This document shows, in pieces, positions 8,740 to 18,758 of a stretch of 64,000 nucleotides of DNA (position 1 is the stretch's first letter; each line of letters starts with the position of its first letter). The stretch spans positions 474,982 through 538,981 of the forward strand of contig MEPP01000001.1 of assembly GCA_001769855.1 (NCBI GenBank), in the 5' to 3' direction. Below the pieces are notes generated by a model. That model made no database searches. It was not told where the DNA came from and was given only the letters and a program-made list of their open reading frames with translations. The stretch comes from Bdellovibrionales bacterium GWA2_49_15 (GTDB taxonomy: Bacteria > Bdellovibrionota > Bacteriovoracia > Bacteriovoracales > Bacteriovoracaceae). The translations under genes and the position numbers were made by a program.

Positions 8740-10476
8740 CTAGAAATACTCGCCAATGGCAGGTGCGTTCATTCCTACAATGAGGTGATAAACCCCGGGA
8801 CGGATATTCACCGCCGCCTGAACGCCACTTTTCTCAAGCGCCTTCAGATCGAGCATGGAATCGTTGGCGACCTCAACTCTGAGGCGGGTCTTGGCCACCA
8901 CCTGACAGGATTTGAGATTATGAGTTCCACCCAGGGCCTTCTGAATTTCACCCGCCATATTTTTAACATCGACGGTGGCCGCATCCGCGACCGCAAATTT
9001 AGTCGAGACAGGCTGCACAGGCTTGGCGGTGGTATGTGTGGATGCCAGATAAATTTCCATATCTGTTTTCAGATTTTCTGAACGCGTGCCAAAAATGGCC
9101 TGGACTCCGTTCCCTATTTTGACAACTCCGGACGCTCCCAGAGACTTGAGTGCTTCTGAGTTAACCAGATTCATATCGGCCACCTCAACTCTTAAGCGCG
9201 TGATACAGGCATCAAGCGTGCGAATGTTACCTGCGCCGCCGAAGGCATGGACGAGGAGCGGAGTGAGCTCTGTCCCCTCTTCGCTGACTTCCTCAGCGCC
9301 AAGATCAGTTTCCCGCCCCGGTGTTTTGAGATCAAATTTCTTGATGACAAAAGTGAAGAGACCGTAATAGAGCAGACCCCAGATCGGCCCGATAACCAAG
9401 AACCACAAGGCATTACTTGAGCGTGAGAAGAGAACGATATAATCGATCAATCCATGGGAAAACGTCGTTCCGTGCTTGATACCTAAGGCCACGCAAAGAG
9501 CAAAGGCCGCGCCCGAGAGCAGAGCATGAAAACCATAAAGGATCGGGGCCACAAATAAGAAGGCAAATTCGATGGGCTCAGTGATCCCGGTTAGAAATGA
9601 GGTCAGGGCGGCGGAAATCATAATGCCACCAACCACTTTTCTCTTTTCTGGTTTTGCCTGATGCCAAATGGCCAAGGCGGCGGCGGGGAGACCCCACATT
9701 TTGAAAAGATATCCACCGGCCAGGTTTCCGGCACTCGCATCGCCTTGGAGGTAGCGGGCGATTTCACCGGTAATCTCTTTGCCGGAAACTGGATCAAGAT
9801 AATGACCAATTTCAAAGAAAAATGGCACGTTCCAGATGTGATGGAGGCCCAATGGGATGAGGGCCCTTTCGACCACCCCGTACACGGTGAAGGCAATTCC
9901 CGGACTCTCATTGGCGGCCCACAAGCTCATGGCCTTGATAGCGAGACCCAGGGGAGGCCAGACCACGCTGAGGAGGATGCCCAGCAAAATGGCGGCAAAG
10001 GAAGTCACGATGGGAACGAAACGCTTGCCGGCAAAAAAGCCCAGATAGGCCGGAAGCTGGATTCTGTAATAGCGATTAAAGAGAAATCCTGCCACCATCC
10101 CGATGAGAATACCTCCGAACACTCCGGTGTTAATAGACTGGACACCCATGATGGCCCCTGTGGGATTCCCCATAAATGTGGCCATCACTCCCATGGTGGA
10201 GAGAAGGATAAAGTAGCCGACGGTGGCCGCAAGGGCACTGACGCCATCATTTTTTGTCAGGCCGAGAGCAACACCAATGGCGAAGATCAAGGGGATGGAA
10301 CCGAAGACGGCCCCTCCTGACTGCTCCATAAGCTGGGAAATAATTCCTGGCATCCAGCCAAACTTAGCGGCACCAACTCCGAGCAGAATGCCTGCAACGG
10401 GCAACACCGAAACTGGAAGCATAAGGGCCTTCCCGATGCTCTGTAGCAAGGAAAACGATGATTTTCCAATGTCCAT
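8740..10476 (-). CDS. ptsG: PTS sugar permease EIICB, glucose type, with extra degenerate EIIB
   Basis: 578 residues. Imports and phosphorylates a hexose at the inner membrane. Residues 1-380 are the multi-span EIIC domain, with HHIWNVPF (near 212) and [15 protein letters not shown] (near 297); HHIWNVPF favours the glucose over the N-acetylglucosamine branch. Residues 403-478 are EIIB with phosphorylatable Cys424 in [11 protein letters not shown]. Residues 500-578 repeat the EIIB fold ([10 protein letters not shown]), but Ala stands where the Cys should be, so this copy cannot carry phosphate. ATG at 10476 has a GGGAG SD and lies 13 bp after the EIIA-HPr-EI gene, clearly one operon. Substrate is inferred, not shown. 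Confidence 0.9.
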   Translation of the reverse strand: MDIGKSSFSLLQSIGKALMLPVSVLPVAGILLGVGAAKFGWMPGIISQLMEQSGGAVFGSIPLIFAIGVALGLTKNDGVSALAATVGYFILLSTMGVMATFMGNPTGAIMGVQSINTGVFGGILIGMVAGFLFNRYYRIQLPAYLGFFAGKRFVPIVTSFAAILLGILLSVVWPPLGLAIKAMSLWAANESPGIAFTVYGVVERALIPLGLHHIWNVPFFFEIGHYLDPVSGKEITGEIARYLQGDASAGNLAGGYLFKMWGLPAAALAIWHQAKPEKRKVVGGIMISAALTSFLTGITEPIEFAFLFVAPILYGFHALLSGAAFALCVALGIKHGTTFSHGLIDYIVLFSRSSNALWFLVIGPIWGLLYYGLFTFVIKKFDLKTPGRETDLGAEEVSEEGTELTPLLVHAFGGAGNIRTLDACITRLRVEVADMNLVNSEALKSLGASGVVKIGNGVQAIFGTRSENLKTDMEIYLASTHTTAKPVQPVSTKFAVADAATVDVKNMAGEIQKALGGTHNLKSCQVVAKTRLRVEVANDSMLDLKALEKSGVQAAVNIRPGVYHLIVGMNAPAIGEYF

Positions 10477-10489
10477 AACTGACTCCCTT

Positions 10490-13048
10490 TTAAATTATTT
10501 CCGGCCAATGACGATTGACCAATTCTCTTACTTCTTTACCATTGGTTAACTTGAGGGCGGCGAGGGCCACCTTTTCACATTCTCTTCTATCAATTTTTCG
10601 AATCAAAGCCTTTATGAGGGGAATATTGGGCACTGACAAGCTCAGCTCATCCACCCCGAGTCCTAGCAGAATGGGGACGGCCTTCAATTCACTGGCGGTT
10701 CCACCACAAATACCGACCCACTTCTTATGCTCATGGGCACCTTTGATGGTCATCTCAATAAGATGCAGAACTGCGGGATGAAGTCCATCGACCTGGGAGG
10801 CAAGCTCATTGTGCCCGCGATCCATGGCCAGCGTGTATTGAGTGAGATCATTGGTTCCGATGGAAAAGAAATCCACATGGGCGGCGAATTGAGATGCCAT
10901 CACGGCCGCCGAAGGAACCTCGATCATGATTCCGAGTTTAACCTGAGGGGCGTTTAACTTTTGCCTTTCCTCTTCAAGAATTCGCTTGGATAGAAGCAGC
11001 TCTTCAAGCTGGCCGATCATAGGGAGCATGATATGAATTTTGGAGTGCCCTTTTACCCTTAAGATGGCGCGTAGCTGCTCTCTGAAAAGGGCCGATTTTT
11101 TCAAGCTCAAACGAATGCCGCGGACACCCAAGAAAGGATTTTCCTCATGAGGCATCGGGAGATAGGCCAAGGCCTTATCTCCGCCCACGTCCATGGTTCG
11201 AATAATAAGCGGACGATCAGGCATGGCATCGGCGATACTTTGATAAATTTCCAACTGCTCTTCTTCGGTGGGCGCATGCTCGCGATCCAGGAAAAGAAAT
11301 TCTGTGCGCAGGAGACCGACGCCTTCGGCCCCAACCTCAAGAGCGTTTTTGGCGTCACTTAGGCCGCTGATATTGGCCACGACCTCGATTCGATGGCCAT
11401 CTAAGGTACTCGCCTGCAGACCTGAGTCGCGCAAAGCTTCGAGTCTTTTTTGCTCACGGATTAATTGCTTTTGCTCTACTTCTTTCTGCAAGGCCGGCGA
11501 AGGATCAAGAAAGATCGCACCATTATCGGCATCGAGGACGGCCAGCTTTCCTTCTGGGATGTCAAGCGCCCGTTTTTCAATTCCGGCGATGGCCGGAATC
11601 CCCATTGATCTCGCCAAAATGGCGACGTGGGAAGTTGCTCCCCCTGTGGTGGTGGCAAAACCAAGAATTTTATTTTTATCAAATTGCGCCGTATCCGAAG
11701 GTGTTAGGTCCTCGGCTATGAGAATGACATTTTCCATCTGTGAAAGATTCTTTGGTTTGATCCCCAGAAGAGTTCGCAAAACTCTATTTCCGATATCTTT
11801 CAGGTCATTGGCCCGGCCGGCAATGAGTTCATTTTTTAAACCGAGAAGTCTTTGACGCTTGCTTTGAATTGTATGATCCCAGGCATAGGCACTGGAGTGG
11901 CCGTGATTGATGAGCGATACCACCTCATCCAACAGCTCAGGGTCTCCCAGCATGGCACGATGAGCACCAAAGATGGCCGTCTTATTGTTATTAGCCGGTT
12001 CTTGATGCATTTCCTCTTCGAGCCTCTGGAGCTCAAGCATGGCGCTTTCGAGGGCGCTCTCAAGCTGCTTCAATTCATTTTTTGAATCAGAAGCCTTTTG
12101 CTCATAGCTGAATTTTTCCTGTTTGATATGGGCGATGTTCCCCATGACGATGCCATCAGAGGCGCTGACGCCAAGAAAGGTTTTTGCATCACTGTTGATG
12201 TGAGTTGGAGTCTTAGGGCCTTGTAACAGTCTCTCCTTCTGAAATGTTTCAAGCTCTTTTTCTTCAATTTCCACAAGAGAGGTGAGAACCGCTTTGACCG
12301 CCTGGGGAGCATCGGGACCGACGGCCACAATAATAATCTCATCATCCTTGCCGATTTCTAAAGCGAGCACGGAAACGATACTTGCAAGCGGAGCGCTTTT
12401 ATTGCCCTTGATAAGATCTATTTCAGAGCGAAAATTTTTGGTCAGTTCCGCCAAACGAGCCGCCGGGCGAGCATGCATCCCGACGGGAAGTCTCACATAG
12501 AAATGCACGGACTCAAAGGCCAAGGCGTGGACATCTGGCTTGGACATGACCACGGCCCCACTCTTCTGGTTAAAGTTCAAGGTGGCAAGCGAGGATCGGC
12601 CGCGAATGGCCTTGCTGGTATGATTAAAACGGTATTCAAATTTTGTCACCTTGGGATCATCAATCAGCACCATGACGGAAACCAGGGACATCCCTGCGGC
12701 AGCAATGAGGTCCGGATCAAATTCGATCAGCTCTTGACCTTCACCAACATGATCGCCAACTTTGACCAGGGGACGGAAACCCTTCCCTTTTAAGTTGACG
12801 GTATCGATGCCGATGTGGAGAAGAATTTGGTTGCCATTTTCTGATTGAATCGTGATGGCGTGATGGGCCGAGTGCAGCTGAACGACCTTGCCTTTACACG
12901 GAGAGGTCAGGATATTTTCAATTGGGTCAATGCCAATTCCATCACCCACCATTTTTCCTGCGAAAACCTGATCAGGCACATCTTCAATCGGTAGCGTGAT
13001 TCCACTAAGGGGGGACTTCAAATCAAGAAAAATATTTTTTGTTTCCAA
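10490..13048 (-). CDS. EIIA-HPr-Enzyme I fusion of the sugar PTS
   Basis: 852 residues holding all soluble PTS steps in one chain. EIIA(Glc) is residues 1-150 with His78 in LLHIGIDTV. HPr is about 180-265 with His192 in GMHARPA, and a Ser at the usual regulatory-Ser position (ASIVSV, near 223). Enzyme I fills the rest: His474 in [19 protein letters not shown], then the PEP-binding barrel with the CGGTAS cysteine near the end. Phosphate should pass PEP to His474, His192, His78 and on to Cys424 of the neighbouring EIICB. The start is TTG at 13048; no ATG fits without losing EIIA residues. A sigma70-like promoter lies about 40 bp upstream. Confidence 0.93.
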   Translation of the reverse strand: METKNIFLDLKSPLSGITLPIEDVPDQVFAGKMVGDGIGIDPIENILTSPCKGKVVQLHSAHHAITIQSENGNQILLHIGIDTVNLKGKGFRPLVKVGDHVGEGQELIEFDPDLIAAAGMSLVSVMVLIDDPKVTKFEYRFNHTSKAIRGRSSLATLNFNQKSGAVVMSKPDVHALAFESVHFYVRLPVGMHARPAARLAELTKNFRSEIDLIKGNKSAPLASIVSVLALEIGKDDEIIIVAVGPDAPQAVKAVLTSLVEIEEKELETFQKERLLQGPKTPTHINSDAKTFLGVSASDGIVMGNIAHIKQEKFSYEQKASDSKNELKQLESALESAMLELQRLEEEMHQEPANNNKTAIFGAHRAMLGDPELLDEVVSLINHGHSSAYAWDHTIQSKRQRLLGLKNELIAGRANDLKDIGNRVLRTLLGIKPKNLSQMENVILIAEDLTPSDTAQFDKNKILGFATTTGGATSHVAILARSMGIPAIAGIEKRALDIPEGKLAVLDADNGAIFLDPSPALQKEVEQKQLIREQKRLEALRDSGLQASTLDGHRIEVVANISGLSDAKNALEVGAEGVGLLRTEFLFLDREHAPTEEEQLEIYQSIADAMPDRPLIIRTMDVGGDKALAYLPMPHEENPFLGVRGIRLSLKKSALFREQLRAILRVKGHSKIHIMLPMIGQLEELLLSKRILEEERQKLNAPQVKLGIMIEVPSAAVMASQFAAHVDFFSIGTNDLTQYTLAMDRGHNELASQVDGLHPAVLHLIEMTIKGAHEHKKWVGICGGTASELKAVPILLGLGVDELSLSVPNIPLIKALIRKIDRRECEKVALAALKLTNGKEVRELVNRHWPEII

Positions 13049-13086
13049 AGTATAACCTGCGTATTTGTGGGCTGATTTAAGCGCTC

Positions 13087-13115
13087 TTTTTAGGTCGAAA
13101 CAGGCATTGTGTCAA
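13087..13115 (-). promoter_or_regulatory. Likely sigma70 promoter of the PTS operon
   Basis: On the reverse strand a perfect TTGACA (13115-13110) is separated by 17 bp from TAAAAA (13092-13087), four of six matches to the -10 consensus. Transcription would begin around 13080, leaving about 30 nt before the TTG start at 13048. The 187-bp gap also serves the divergent ROK kinase gene. Confidence 0.55.
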
Positions 13116-13235
13116 ACCATAATGATCTTGAGCACCCCAAATATTTCTCAGCTTTCAGAGCGAAAATTGCAGGGCCAAAACGACACCAGAATTTAAATAC
13201 TTGTTGAGCAAACCAGAAGATATTAGACTGGGGAG

Positions 13236-14177
13236 ATGCGCTTGCGACTTGGACTCGACATAGGCGGCACCAAAATGGAGGCCGCGATTTTGGCCACTCA
13301 TTCCGGACGCGATGAGGTCCTGGCGCGGGAACGCGTCCCCACCCAACGCGAGGAAGGTTTTGCCAGCGTTTATAAGCGCATGGTGCAACTTATCTCTACC
13401 GTTTTAAATCAGAACGGAACATCGATCTCCGATCTGGACGGAATTGGAATCGGACTGCCAGGTGCCATAAATCCCCAAACCCAGCAGATGCTTAATGGTA
13501 ATACCGCCATCTTTGTCGGCCAAGATTTGCCCGCGCTTTTATCCCATGATCTGGAATTTTCGGGGTCGATCGCCGTGGCCAACGATGCCAACTGCTTTGC
13601 CCTGGCGGAAGCTTTGCTCGGCGTGGGCCTGAGACATGCCCAGGAGCTGGGAACCACCCCCGAACATTTAACCTCTATTGGAGTCATTCTTGGCACTGGT
13701 GTTGGGGGCGGTCTTATTTATAAAGGCCGGGCGCTGGAAGGGCCCCACGGTGGCGCGGGAGAAATTGGCCACACCCAGCTTGATCCTGGCGGCCCGAAAT
13801 GCTTTTGTGGCCGTCAGGGCTGCGCGGAAACTTTTCTCTCCGGGAAAGGGATGGAAACCTGGTATGCCGACCGCTTCGGCGAGAAACTCTTCGCCATGCA
13901 AATTTTCGATCGCGCCGAGATGCTGGAGAAAAAGGCGCTGGAGGCGGTGCAAATCTACCGCCGCTATCTCGATCAGTTCACACTTAACTTGATTAACTTT
14001 TTTGATCCGGATTTTCTTGTTTTCGGTGGAGGCGTCAGCCTGCAGCCGGCCATCTACCAAGGGCTTGAGGAGCGGGTCTGGAAGCAGACCTTCATCCCCG
14101 ACACAAGGCCGCGCATCTATCAAAATACGCTTGGGGACTCGGCCGGTGTGATCGGAGCCGCGCTGCTCATTCCCTAA
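13236..14177 (+). CDS. ROK-family sugar kinase
   Basis: 313 residues. ATP-dependent phosphorylation of a free hexose (glucokinase, fructokinase or N-acetylhexosamine kinase branch) in the cytoplasm. Seen: ATP-binding DIGGTKMEAAIL at residue 8, the NDANCFALAEA segment with the catalytic Asp, GTGVGGGLIYKG, and the ROK zinc site GHTQLDPGGPKCFCGRQGCAET. It is divergent from the PTS operon, which fits handling of sugar that enters unphosphorylated or arises inside. The start lacks a good SD. Its TAA stop overlaps the TAG of the convergent CpaF gene in CTAA. Confidence 0.9.
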   Translation: MRLRLGLDIGGTKMEAAILATHSGRDEVLARERVPTQREEGFASVYKRMVQLISTVLNQNGTSISDLDGIGIGLPGAINPQTQQMLNGNTAIFVGQDLPALLSHDLEFSGSIAVANDANCFALAEALLGVGLRHAQELGTTPEHLTSIGVILGTGVGGGLIYKGRALEGPHGGAGEIGHTQLDPGGPKCFCGRQGCAETFLSGKGMETWYADRFGEKLFAMQIFDRAEMLEKKALEAVQIYRRYLDQFTLNLINFFDPDFLVFGGGVSLQPAIYQGLEERVWKQTFIPDTRPRIYQNTLGDSAGVIGAALLIP

Positions 14178-15226
14178 CCCTGAAAAAAGGCGAGAGGAAG
14201 TCCCCCCTGCTCATGGAGCTTGGCAAGACACTGGGGCGCTACATCCGCCATTTTTAACCCGCCATCATCCGCATCAAACGAGGCGATGGTTTGATGAAGA
14301 ATGGTATCCCCATCCATCCCGGTCAGCTCTATAATTTCGGCCACGATGCGCTTGCCATCCTTGGAGCGTGAAAGCTGCACAATAAAATCCACCGCGGTAC
14401 TGATCATCTGGCGCACCACCTTATGGGGAACATCAAATCCGGCCAGAAGAAAAAGGGTTTCCATGCGCTGAATGCACTCGCCGGTACTGCTGGCGTGAAT
14501 GGAGGTCATGCTACCGTCATGCCCGGTATTCATGGCCTGCAGAAGATCAAAGAGTTCTCCGCCTCGAACCTCCCCGATAATGATGCGGTCTGGCCGCATT
14601 CGCAGAGTATTTTTAACCAGATCGCGCAGTGAGACCAGCTTATCGCTGGCCAAATTTTTGCGCGCGGCCTCCAGCCTGACCAGATTGGGATGGTCAAAGT
14701 TGAGCTCGCGCGTATCTTCAATCGTAATCACACGCTCGTCATGGGGAATTTCCTGCAGCAGAAGATTCAAAAAAGTTGTCTTCCCCACTCCTGTACCTCC
14801 CGCCACGACAATATTACAGCGGGCCTTCACGGCGGACTTAAAAAATTCAATCCACTGATCAAACAAGCAGAAAACACCGGGAGAACTTGCAAAAGTTTTG
14901 ATGTTGCGCAGGTACCTTCGAATGGTGATGGCAGGATTGCCGGTACTGAATGGCTCCACGATGACATTAATGCGGCTGCCATCGGGCAAGTTGCCATCGA
15001 GAATTGGATTATCCGCATCGCAAGATTTTTGATTGAACTTGGCGATCTCCTGAATAAACGTGATCACCTCATTTTTCTCAAAGCCTACATTGAGCTGAAT
15101 GAATTTCCCGTCACGTTCCACGAACACGGACTTGGGTGAATTGATGACAATTTCGGTGATTCCTTTTTTGGTGGCAATCTCATCTAAAAATTTCCAGACG
15201 GGATTATCATGTGCTGGCTGTGTCAC
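14174..15226 (-). CDS. CpaF/TadA-type secretion ATPase
   Basis: About 350 residues. Family members are hexameric ATPases driving type IV/Tad pilus or type II-like secretion at the inner membrane. Walker A is GGTGVGKTTFLNLLL; the Asp box is ITIEDTREL; Walker B/His box is RPDRIIIGEVRGGELFDLLQAMNTGHDGSMTSIHAS. I prefer the GTG at 15226, because AAAGGAG sits 8 nt before it; the longer GTG start at 15250 has no SD. It overlaps the upstream gene by 20 bp, so the two are probably co-translated. No other Tad or type II genes appear nearby, so its partners are elsewhere or it works alone. Confidence 0.9.
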   Translation of the reverse strand: MTQPAHDNPVWKFLDEIATKKGITEIVINSPKSVFVERDGKFIQLNVGFEKNEVITFIQEIAKFNQKSCDADNPILDGNLPDGSRINVIVEPFSTGNPAITIRRYLRNIKTFASSPGVFCLFDQWIEFFKSAVKARCNIVVAGGTGVGKTTFLNLLLQEIPHDERVITIEDTRELNFDHPNLVRLEAARKNLASDKLVSLRDLVKNTLRMRPDRIIIGEVRGGELFDLLQAMNTGHDGSMTSIHASSTGECIQRMETLFLLAGFDVPHKVVRQMISTAVDFIVQLSRSKDGKRIVAEIIELTGMDGDTILHQTIASFDADDGGLKMADVAPQCLAKLHEQGGLPLAFFQG

Positions 15227-15977
15227 CTTCTCGACTCCTTTGTGTTCCACCGACCAAAGAGCTGCAGAAAAAATCCTGTTCGCCTATCGAAGCTCCGTAG
15301 CATAGTAGATTGCGGATAATTTCATCCGTCAGCTCATTCTCGCTGGCAGGCCATACTTTGGTAAAGACTGTCCCAATGACATTTTGCCTGGTCCCGCTAT
15401 TTTTAATCAGCTCTTTAAATTTTTCCGGCCCACGATACTGATACAGGTGGAGGCAAAAGAGGAACAGCCAGTCGATGCGAATAGCACGGGCCTTCACCTC
15501 TAAAAGCATTTGCAGCAGGGGTCTCGGAATCATGCCAAAAATTTTTTCCCCTCCGGACATTTCCCCTTTCTGGCGAATTTGAATCACCTTGAAATAGAAC
15601 GCCAGGAGGAATGAGCGGGAGTATCCTTCGACTGAAATGTCCCGCGCTCGCTTTTCAAACTCCAGCATCTCGGCCATGGCATTGCGCGTTTGATCGGTGG
15701 GATGGCAAAATCTTCCCGACCATTCGCGTTCTAAGAAAACCAGAGTTAAGCGATCTCGTATTCCCAACCACCCCATCGCCTTAAGCTGGGCATCCAGTGG
15801 AATTTGACTGGCAGGGTCCATGATAAAAGCACGAACCAGCCCAAGCAACACGGGAGTGTCATAGATATATTGCATCGTCTTGTTAAAAAAATCCGGACTC
15901 GAATGGCTATTACCCATCAAAAGTTTGGTATAATACTGAGGCAGATGAATAAAGGGTAATGATAGCTTTGTCGTCAT
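15207..15977 (-). CDS. Unknown cytoplasmic protein, partner of CpaF-like ATPase
   Basis: 256 residues, starting at ATG 15977. No signal peptide. Mostly helical-looking, with a hydrophobic patch near residues 175-185 (WLFLFCLHLYQY) too short and aromatic to call a membrane span confidently. Two Cys near the C-terminus. No family recognised. Overlap with the CpaF-like gene implies the products act together, perhaps as an adaptor or regulatory partner; that is inference from position only. Confidence 0.7.
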   Translation of the reverse strand: MTTKLSLPFIHLPQYYTKLLMGNSHSSPDFFNKTMQYIYDTPVLLGLVRAFIMDPASQIPLDAQLKAMGWLGIRDRLTLVFLEREWSGRFCHPTDQTRNAMAEMLEFEKRARDISVEGYSRSFLLAFYFKVIQIRQKGEMSGGEKIFGMIPRPLLQMLLEVKARAIRIDWLFLFCLHLYQYRGPEKFKELIKNSGTRQNVIGTVFTKVWPASENELTDEIIRNLLCYGASIGEQDFFCSSLVGGTQRSREGDTAST

Positions 15978-16017
15978 ATCTGAACATTGTAACTCGATTT
16001 CAAGGTGAGATGCAAAA

Positions 16018-16521
16018 ATGAAAATTCCAATCTACACAGAAGTTTCTTTTGAAGATTGTAACCAACTCAATTTGAACGATATCAAAAAGGTATTAGAGAA
16101 GGCCCAAGTTGGATTGACTCCTTCCTATATCGCCACTCACCAGTTGGATTTGACAGACTTGTTGACCTTTCTCAAGCTTTTAGGTCAAGCGATTGACGAG
16201 CTCAATCTGTCGGAGCGTTTTCCCTACCCTCTTTATATTATCACTGACCACCTCAGCACCCACCCACGTTTTTTTATGGCAAAAAGTGTGGAGGCCTTGC
16301 CGCTGCATTATTTTAAAAAGGCCAAACGTCTAAAGCCCAAAGAGCAACTTCTTCTCTCCAAGGTGGTTTTCACCGGAGAAAAAATAAATAATGTGGATCT
16401 GCCGGCAAAGCTAATTTTTTTACGCCGCCAGGCGGTTCTCAATCGGGAATTGGCCACCCTCTGTCACGAGCTTGCCAGCTATGAAACAATTCTTGAGCAA
16501 CTGCAGAAGGCCAGCGAGTAA
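16018..16521 (+). CDS. Hypothetical cytoplasmic protein
   Basis: 167 residues, ATG at 16018 with AAGGTGAG upstream. Soluble, mixed alpha/beta composition; the C-terminal 40 residues are helical and rich in Leu, Glu and Gln. No signal peptide, no recognised motif. It is followed after 4 bp by the next small gene on the same strand, so the two form an operon. It is divergent from the CpaF-associated unknown, with 40 bp between the starts. Confidence 0.75.
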   Translation: MKIPIYTEVSFEDCNQLNLNDIKKVLEKAQVGLTPSYIATHQLDLTDLLTFLKLLGQAIDELNLSERFPYPLYIITDHLSTHPRFFMAKSVEALPLHYFKKAKRLKPKEQLLLSKVVFTGEKINNVDLPAKLIFLRRQAVLNRELATLCHELASYETILEQLQKASE

Positions 16522-16525
16522 ACCC

Positions 16526-16906
16526 ATGGTAAAAAAAATTATTCTCACCCCGGATAAAATGAGTTCCCTGAAAGGTTTTGAAGAAACCTTGGATCTGCTG
16601 GATGAGCCGGTGGACCTGCATGAGGCCAAAGGGGGCATTACCCCTGACAGGGGAAACGACAATTACCAGCTATACAATTATTTGGAGAGCGAGATCGAGC
16701 GCCTGAATGCTCTTGATGTTTTTTTTACCGTGAAGATTTCCAATATGGAAAATCACTCCCCGACCCAGCAGCTCATTGATCTGCAAAGAATCAAGCTCGA
16801 GCAGACCCGCCAGACCCTTGTCAGCTTGCTTAAAAATCCCAGCTCGCCCTTCATGCGTCGCCTGGAACATTTATGGAATACCGCCATTGCTAAAGATGAA
16901 TCCTGA
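16526..16906 (+). CDS. Hypothetical small helical protein
   Basis: 126 residues from the ATG at 16526; the open frame continues upstream into the previous gene, but this start follows that gene's stop by 4 bp. Sequence is charged and helical (YLESEIERLNALDVFF, QLIDLQRIKLEQTRQTL), consistent with a coiled coil. No known domain. Convergent with the DUF6178-like gene ending at 16916, 9 bp away. Confidence 0.7.
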   Translation: MVKKIILTPDKMSSLKGFEETLDLLDEPVDLHEAKGGITPDRGNDNYQLYNYLESEIERLNALDVFFTVKISNMENHSPTQQLIDLQRIKLEQTRQTLVSLLKNPSSPFMRRLEHLWNTAIAKDES

Positions 16907-16915
16907 TGAGATCAG

Positions 16916-18652
16916 CTACAAGATATTCAAAATAATCGGCCCGCCCACATGACGATAGTCCGCATCTTTGAGGGTACTGACCTGGTTGCCTTCAATTTGC
17001 ATCTTCAGCAAGATATACAGGTAATCTTCAATCTCAGGCACAATGTCCAGTCCAAACTGCTTGGTAAACGCCTGCAAATGACCCATGATCTTTTCTTTCT
17101 CACGGAGCACGCCCGTAGGGTGCAAGGCGGTTTCCAAAAACTTGCGATACTCGTCGACCGTAAGGCCCATCTTGCCGCTGGATTGGTCATGTAAGACGCC
17201 CAGCCAATGGTTGGCCAGACTGCTTAAAATAATGGCCTCAAAATCCATGTCCGCGATCTCATAATTCATATAAAACGAATTATTCAATCGCCCGCTTTCC
17301 ACCAGAGTGGTGAAGCTGTCATGAAAACTTTTAATAAAAGGCAACAGGTTCTGCAACACCCGCGACCATTTTACCCAAAGGAGATAAACCTGAGCGTTGG
17401 TAACATCAATAGATGGCCCCTCATAGTTATACCACTTGGGCGGATTGCTTAAGACATCATCAAGAAAGTTATTCCAGTATTGGCCTAAAAAAGTTTCATT
17501 ATTTTCATTAAATTCATATTGCAAAAGGTGGCGGTTTAACTCGCGCTGATTGGTTCTCCACAAGGTCAGCCCTACCCGATAGACATCCGTCAGGTCAAAG
17601 GTCTCAAACAGTGACTCTCCTGCGTCCAGGGATAAAATCTCGGGTCTATTTTCAAGCAAATAGCAAAGGTAAGAAAATCCCAGCTCCAGCTTTTGCCTCA
17701 CCAGCTGCCCTACCTGCGCGATGCCGGAATTATTTTCTTTGTCGGCATCACTCAAGGCCACCTGACCGTTGACCAGTTTGATAAAATTGAACTGCAAGAA
17801 GGCCAGACGCTCATCACTCTGCACTCGCTGCAATTCGTTTTGAAACTCTTGAGTCACCCGAGCGAAGGGCGAAACGGCGGCATGATAGAGGCCCTGAGTG
17901 GCAGAGATGGGATCGATTTGGCCGTGGGCCACCCTCTTCATTTTTAAATGCCCGTGCATTAACTCAACTGTGGAGAAGGTATTGTCCAGCTCCAAGGCAT
18001 CGTAATAATCCACCAAACCGAAATCCAGGAGACGGCCCTTCTTGATCCGGTACTCATCTTCCTGCATGGAACTCATGGGCTCAGAGACCATTTTGAAGAG
18101 GTAGCAGTAGGCATTTTCCATTCCCAGATCGGCATACAGCTCGATGATGAAACGCCGAACTTCACTCACATACTCGCAATCCTCATCAAATTCGAATAAC
18201 AGCAAGCTATCGTCCGTGAGAAAATAATTATCGTGCTCCGGATACTCGGGCTCTTCCACGTCGAAGGTCCACACATTAAAACGGGCCTTCATAAAAAGCG
18301 CGAACTCGGAAGACTTGATGAATTCCAATCGGACTTCATCCTCCTCACAAGCTTTATAAGCGTGAATCCAGTACTCAAACTGCTCAATATCCAGCTCATC
18401 TCGTTTCCATAAATCTATATCGAGAAAGGCCTGCCGCTGCTCCGAACTCAAGCGCGGAAGGATCGGTCCGACCTGCTCCGGCGTAAGCTGCCGCATGGCC
18501 ATGTACAAAGGTTGCAAAGGAACATGACTCAGGGGTGCCCCACTTTCTACCAGGAGCTCTATTTGCTCCAGACCTTGCAAAGCTTCGGCCTCGTGGAGCA
18601 AGTTTTGAAAAATGTTTTTGCTTTTAAAATGATAGGGGGTATTCTGTCCCAT
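16916..18652 (-). CDS. DUF6178-family-like protein
   Basis: About 578 residues from the ATG at 18652; a GTG at 18715 would add 21 Lys/Ser-rich residues and has no better SD. The N-terminal segment LTPEQVGPILPRLSSEQRQAF and the following LDIDLWKRDELD match what I recall of DUF6178, a large helical family of unknown function in Deltaproteobacteria-type genomes. No signal peptide, no membrane span, very acidic stretches (DEDCEYVSE, EPEYPEHDN). Divergent from the lipid kinase-like gene. Confidence 0.75.
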   Translation of the reverse strand: MGQNTPYHFKSKNIFQNLLHEAEALQGLEQIELLVESGAPLSHVPLQPLYMAMRQLTPEQVGPILPRLSSEQRQAFLDIDLWKRDELDIEQFEYWIHAYKACEEDEVRLEFIKSSEFALFMKARFNVWTFDVEEPEYPEHDNYFLTDDSLLLFEFDEDCEYVSEVRRFIIELYADLGMENAYCYLFKMVSEPMSSMQEDEYRIKKGRLLDFGLVDYYDALELDNTFSTVELMHGHLKMKRVAHGQIDPISATQGLYHAAVSPFARVTQEFQNELQRVQSDERLAFLQFNFIKLVNGQVALSDADKENNSGIAQVGQLVRQKLELGFSYLCYLLENRPEILSLDAGESLFETFDLTDVYRVGLTLWRTNQRELNRHLLQYEFNENNETFLGQYWNNFLDDVLSNPPKWYNYEGPSIDVTNAQVYLLWVKWSRVLQNLLPFIKSFHDSFTTLVESGRLNNSFYMNYEIADMDFEAIILSSLANHWLGVLHDQSSGKMGLTVDEYRKFLETALHPTGVLREKEKIMGHLQAFTKQFGLDIVPEIEDYLYILLKMQIEGNQVSTLKDADYRHVGGPIILNIL

Positions 18653-18758
18653 ACTATTCGTCTCTATATTACTTGGGTTAAGGCGTTTTATAGACGTTTT
18701 TTGTGGAGAACGCACGGCATTGTGCGTTGCCCAACTAAACCTTTTTACGGATCACTGA

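Noticed and set aside
9661..10320. 219-residue forward frame opposite the PTS permease
   Set aside because: It mirrors the coding strand of a clear EIIC gene, is rich in His/Gly/Asp without any motif, and has no SD. Treated as a shadow.
11268..11855. 195-residue forward frame opposite Enzyme I
   Set aside because: Antisense to the intact EI coding sequence; Ser/Arg-rich with no domain.
18653..18715. GTG start extending the DUF6178-like protein
   Set aside because: The added 21 residues are Ser/Lys-rich with no support and the ATG at 18652 is adequate. Kept as an alternative only.
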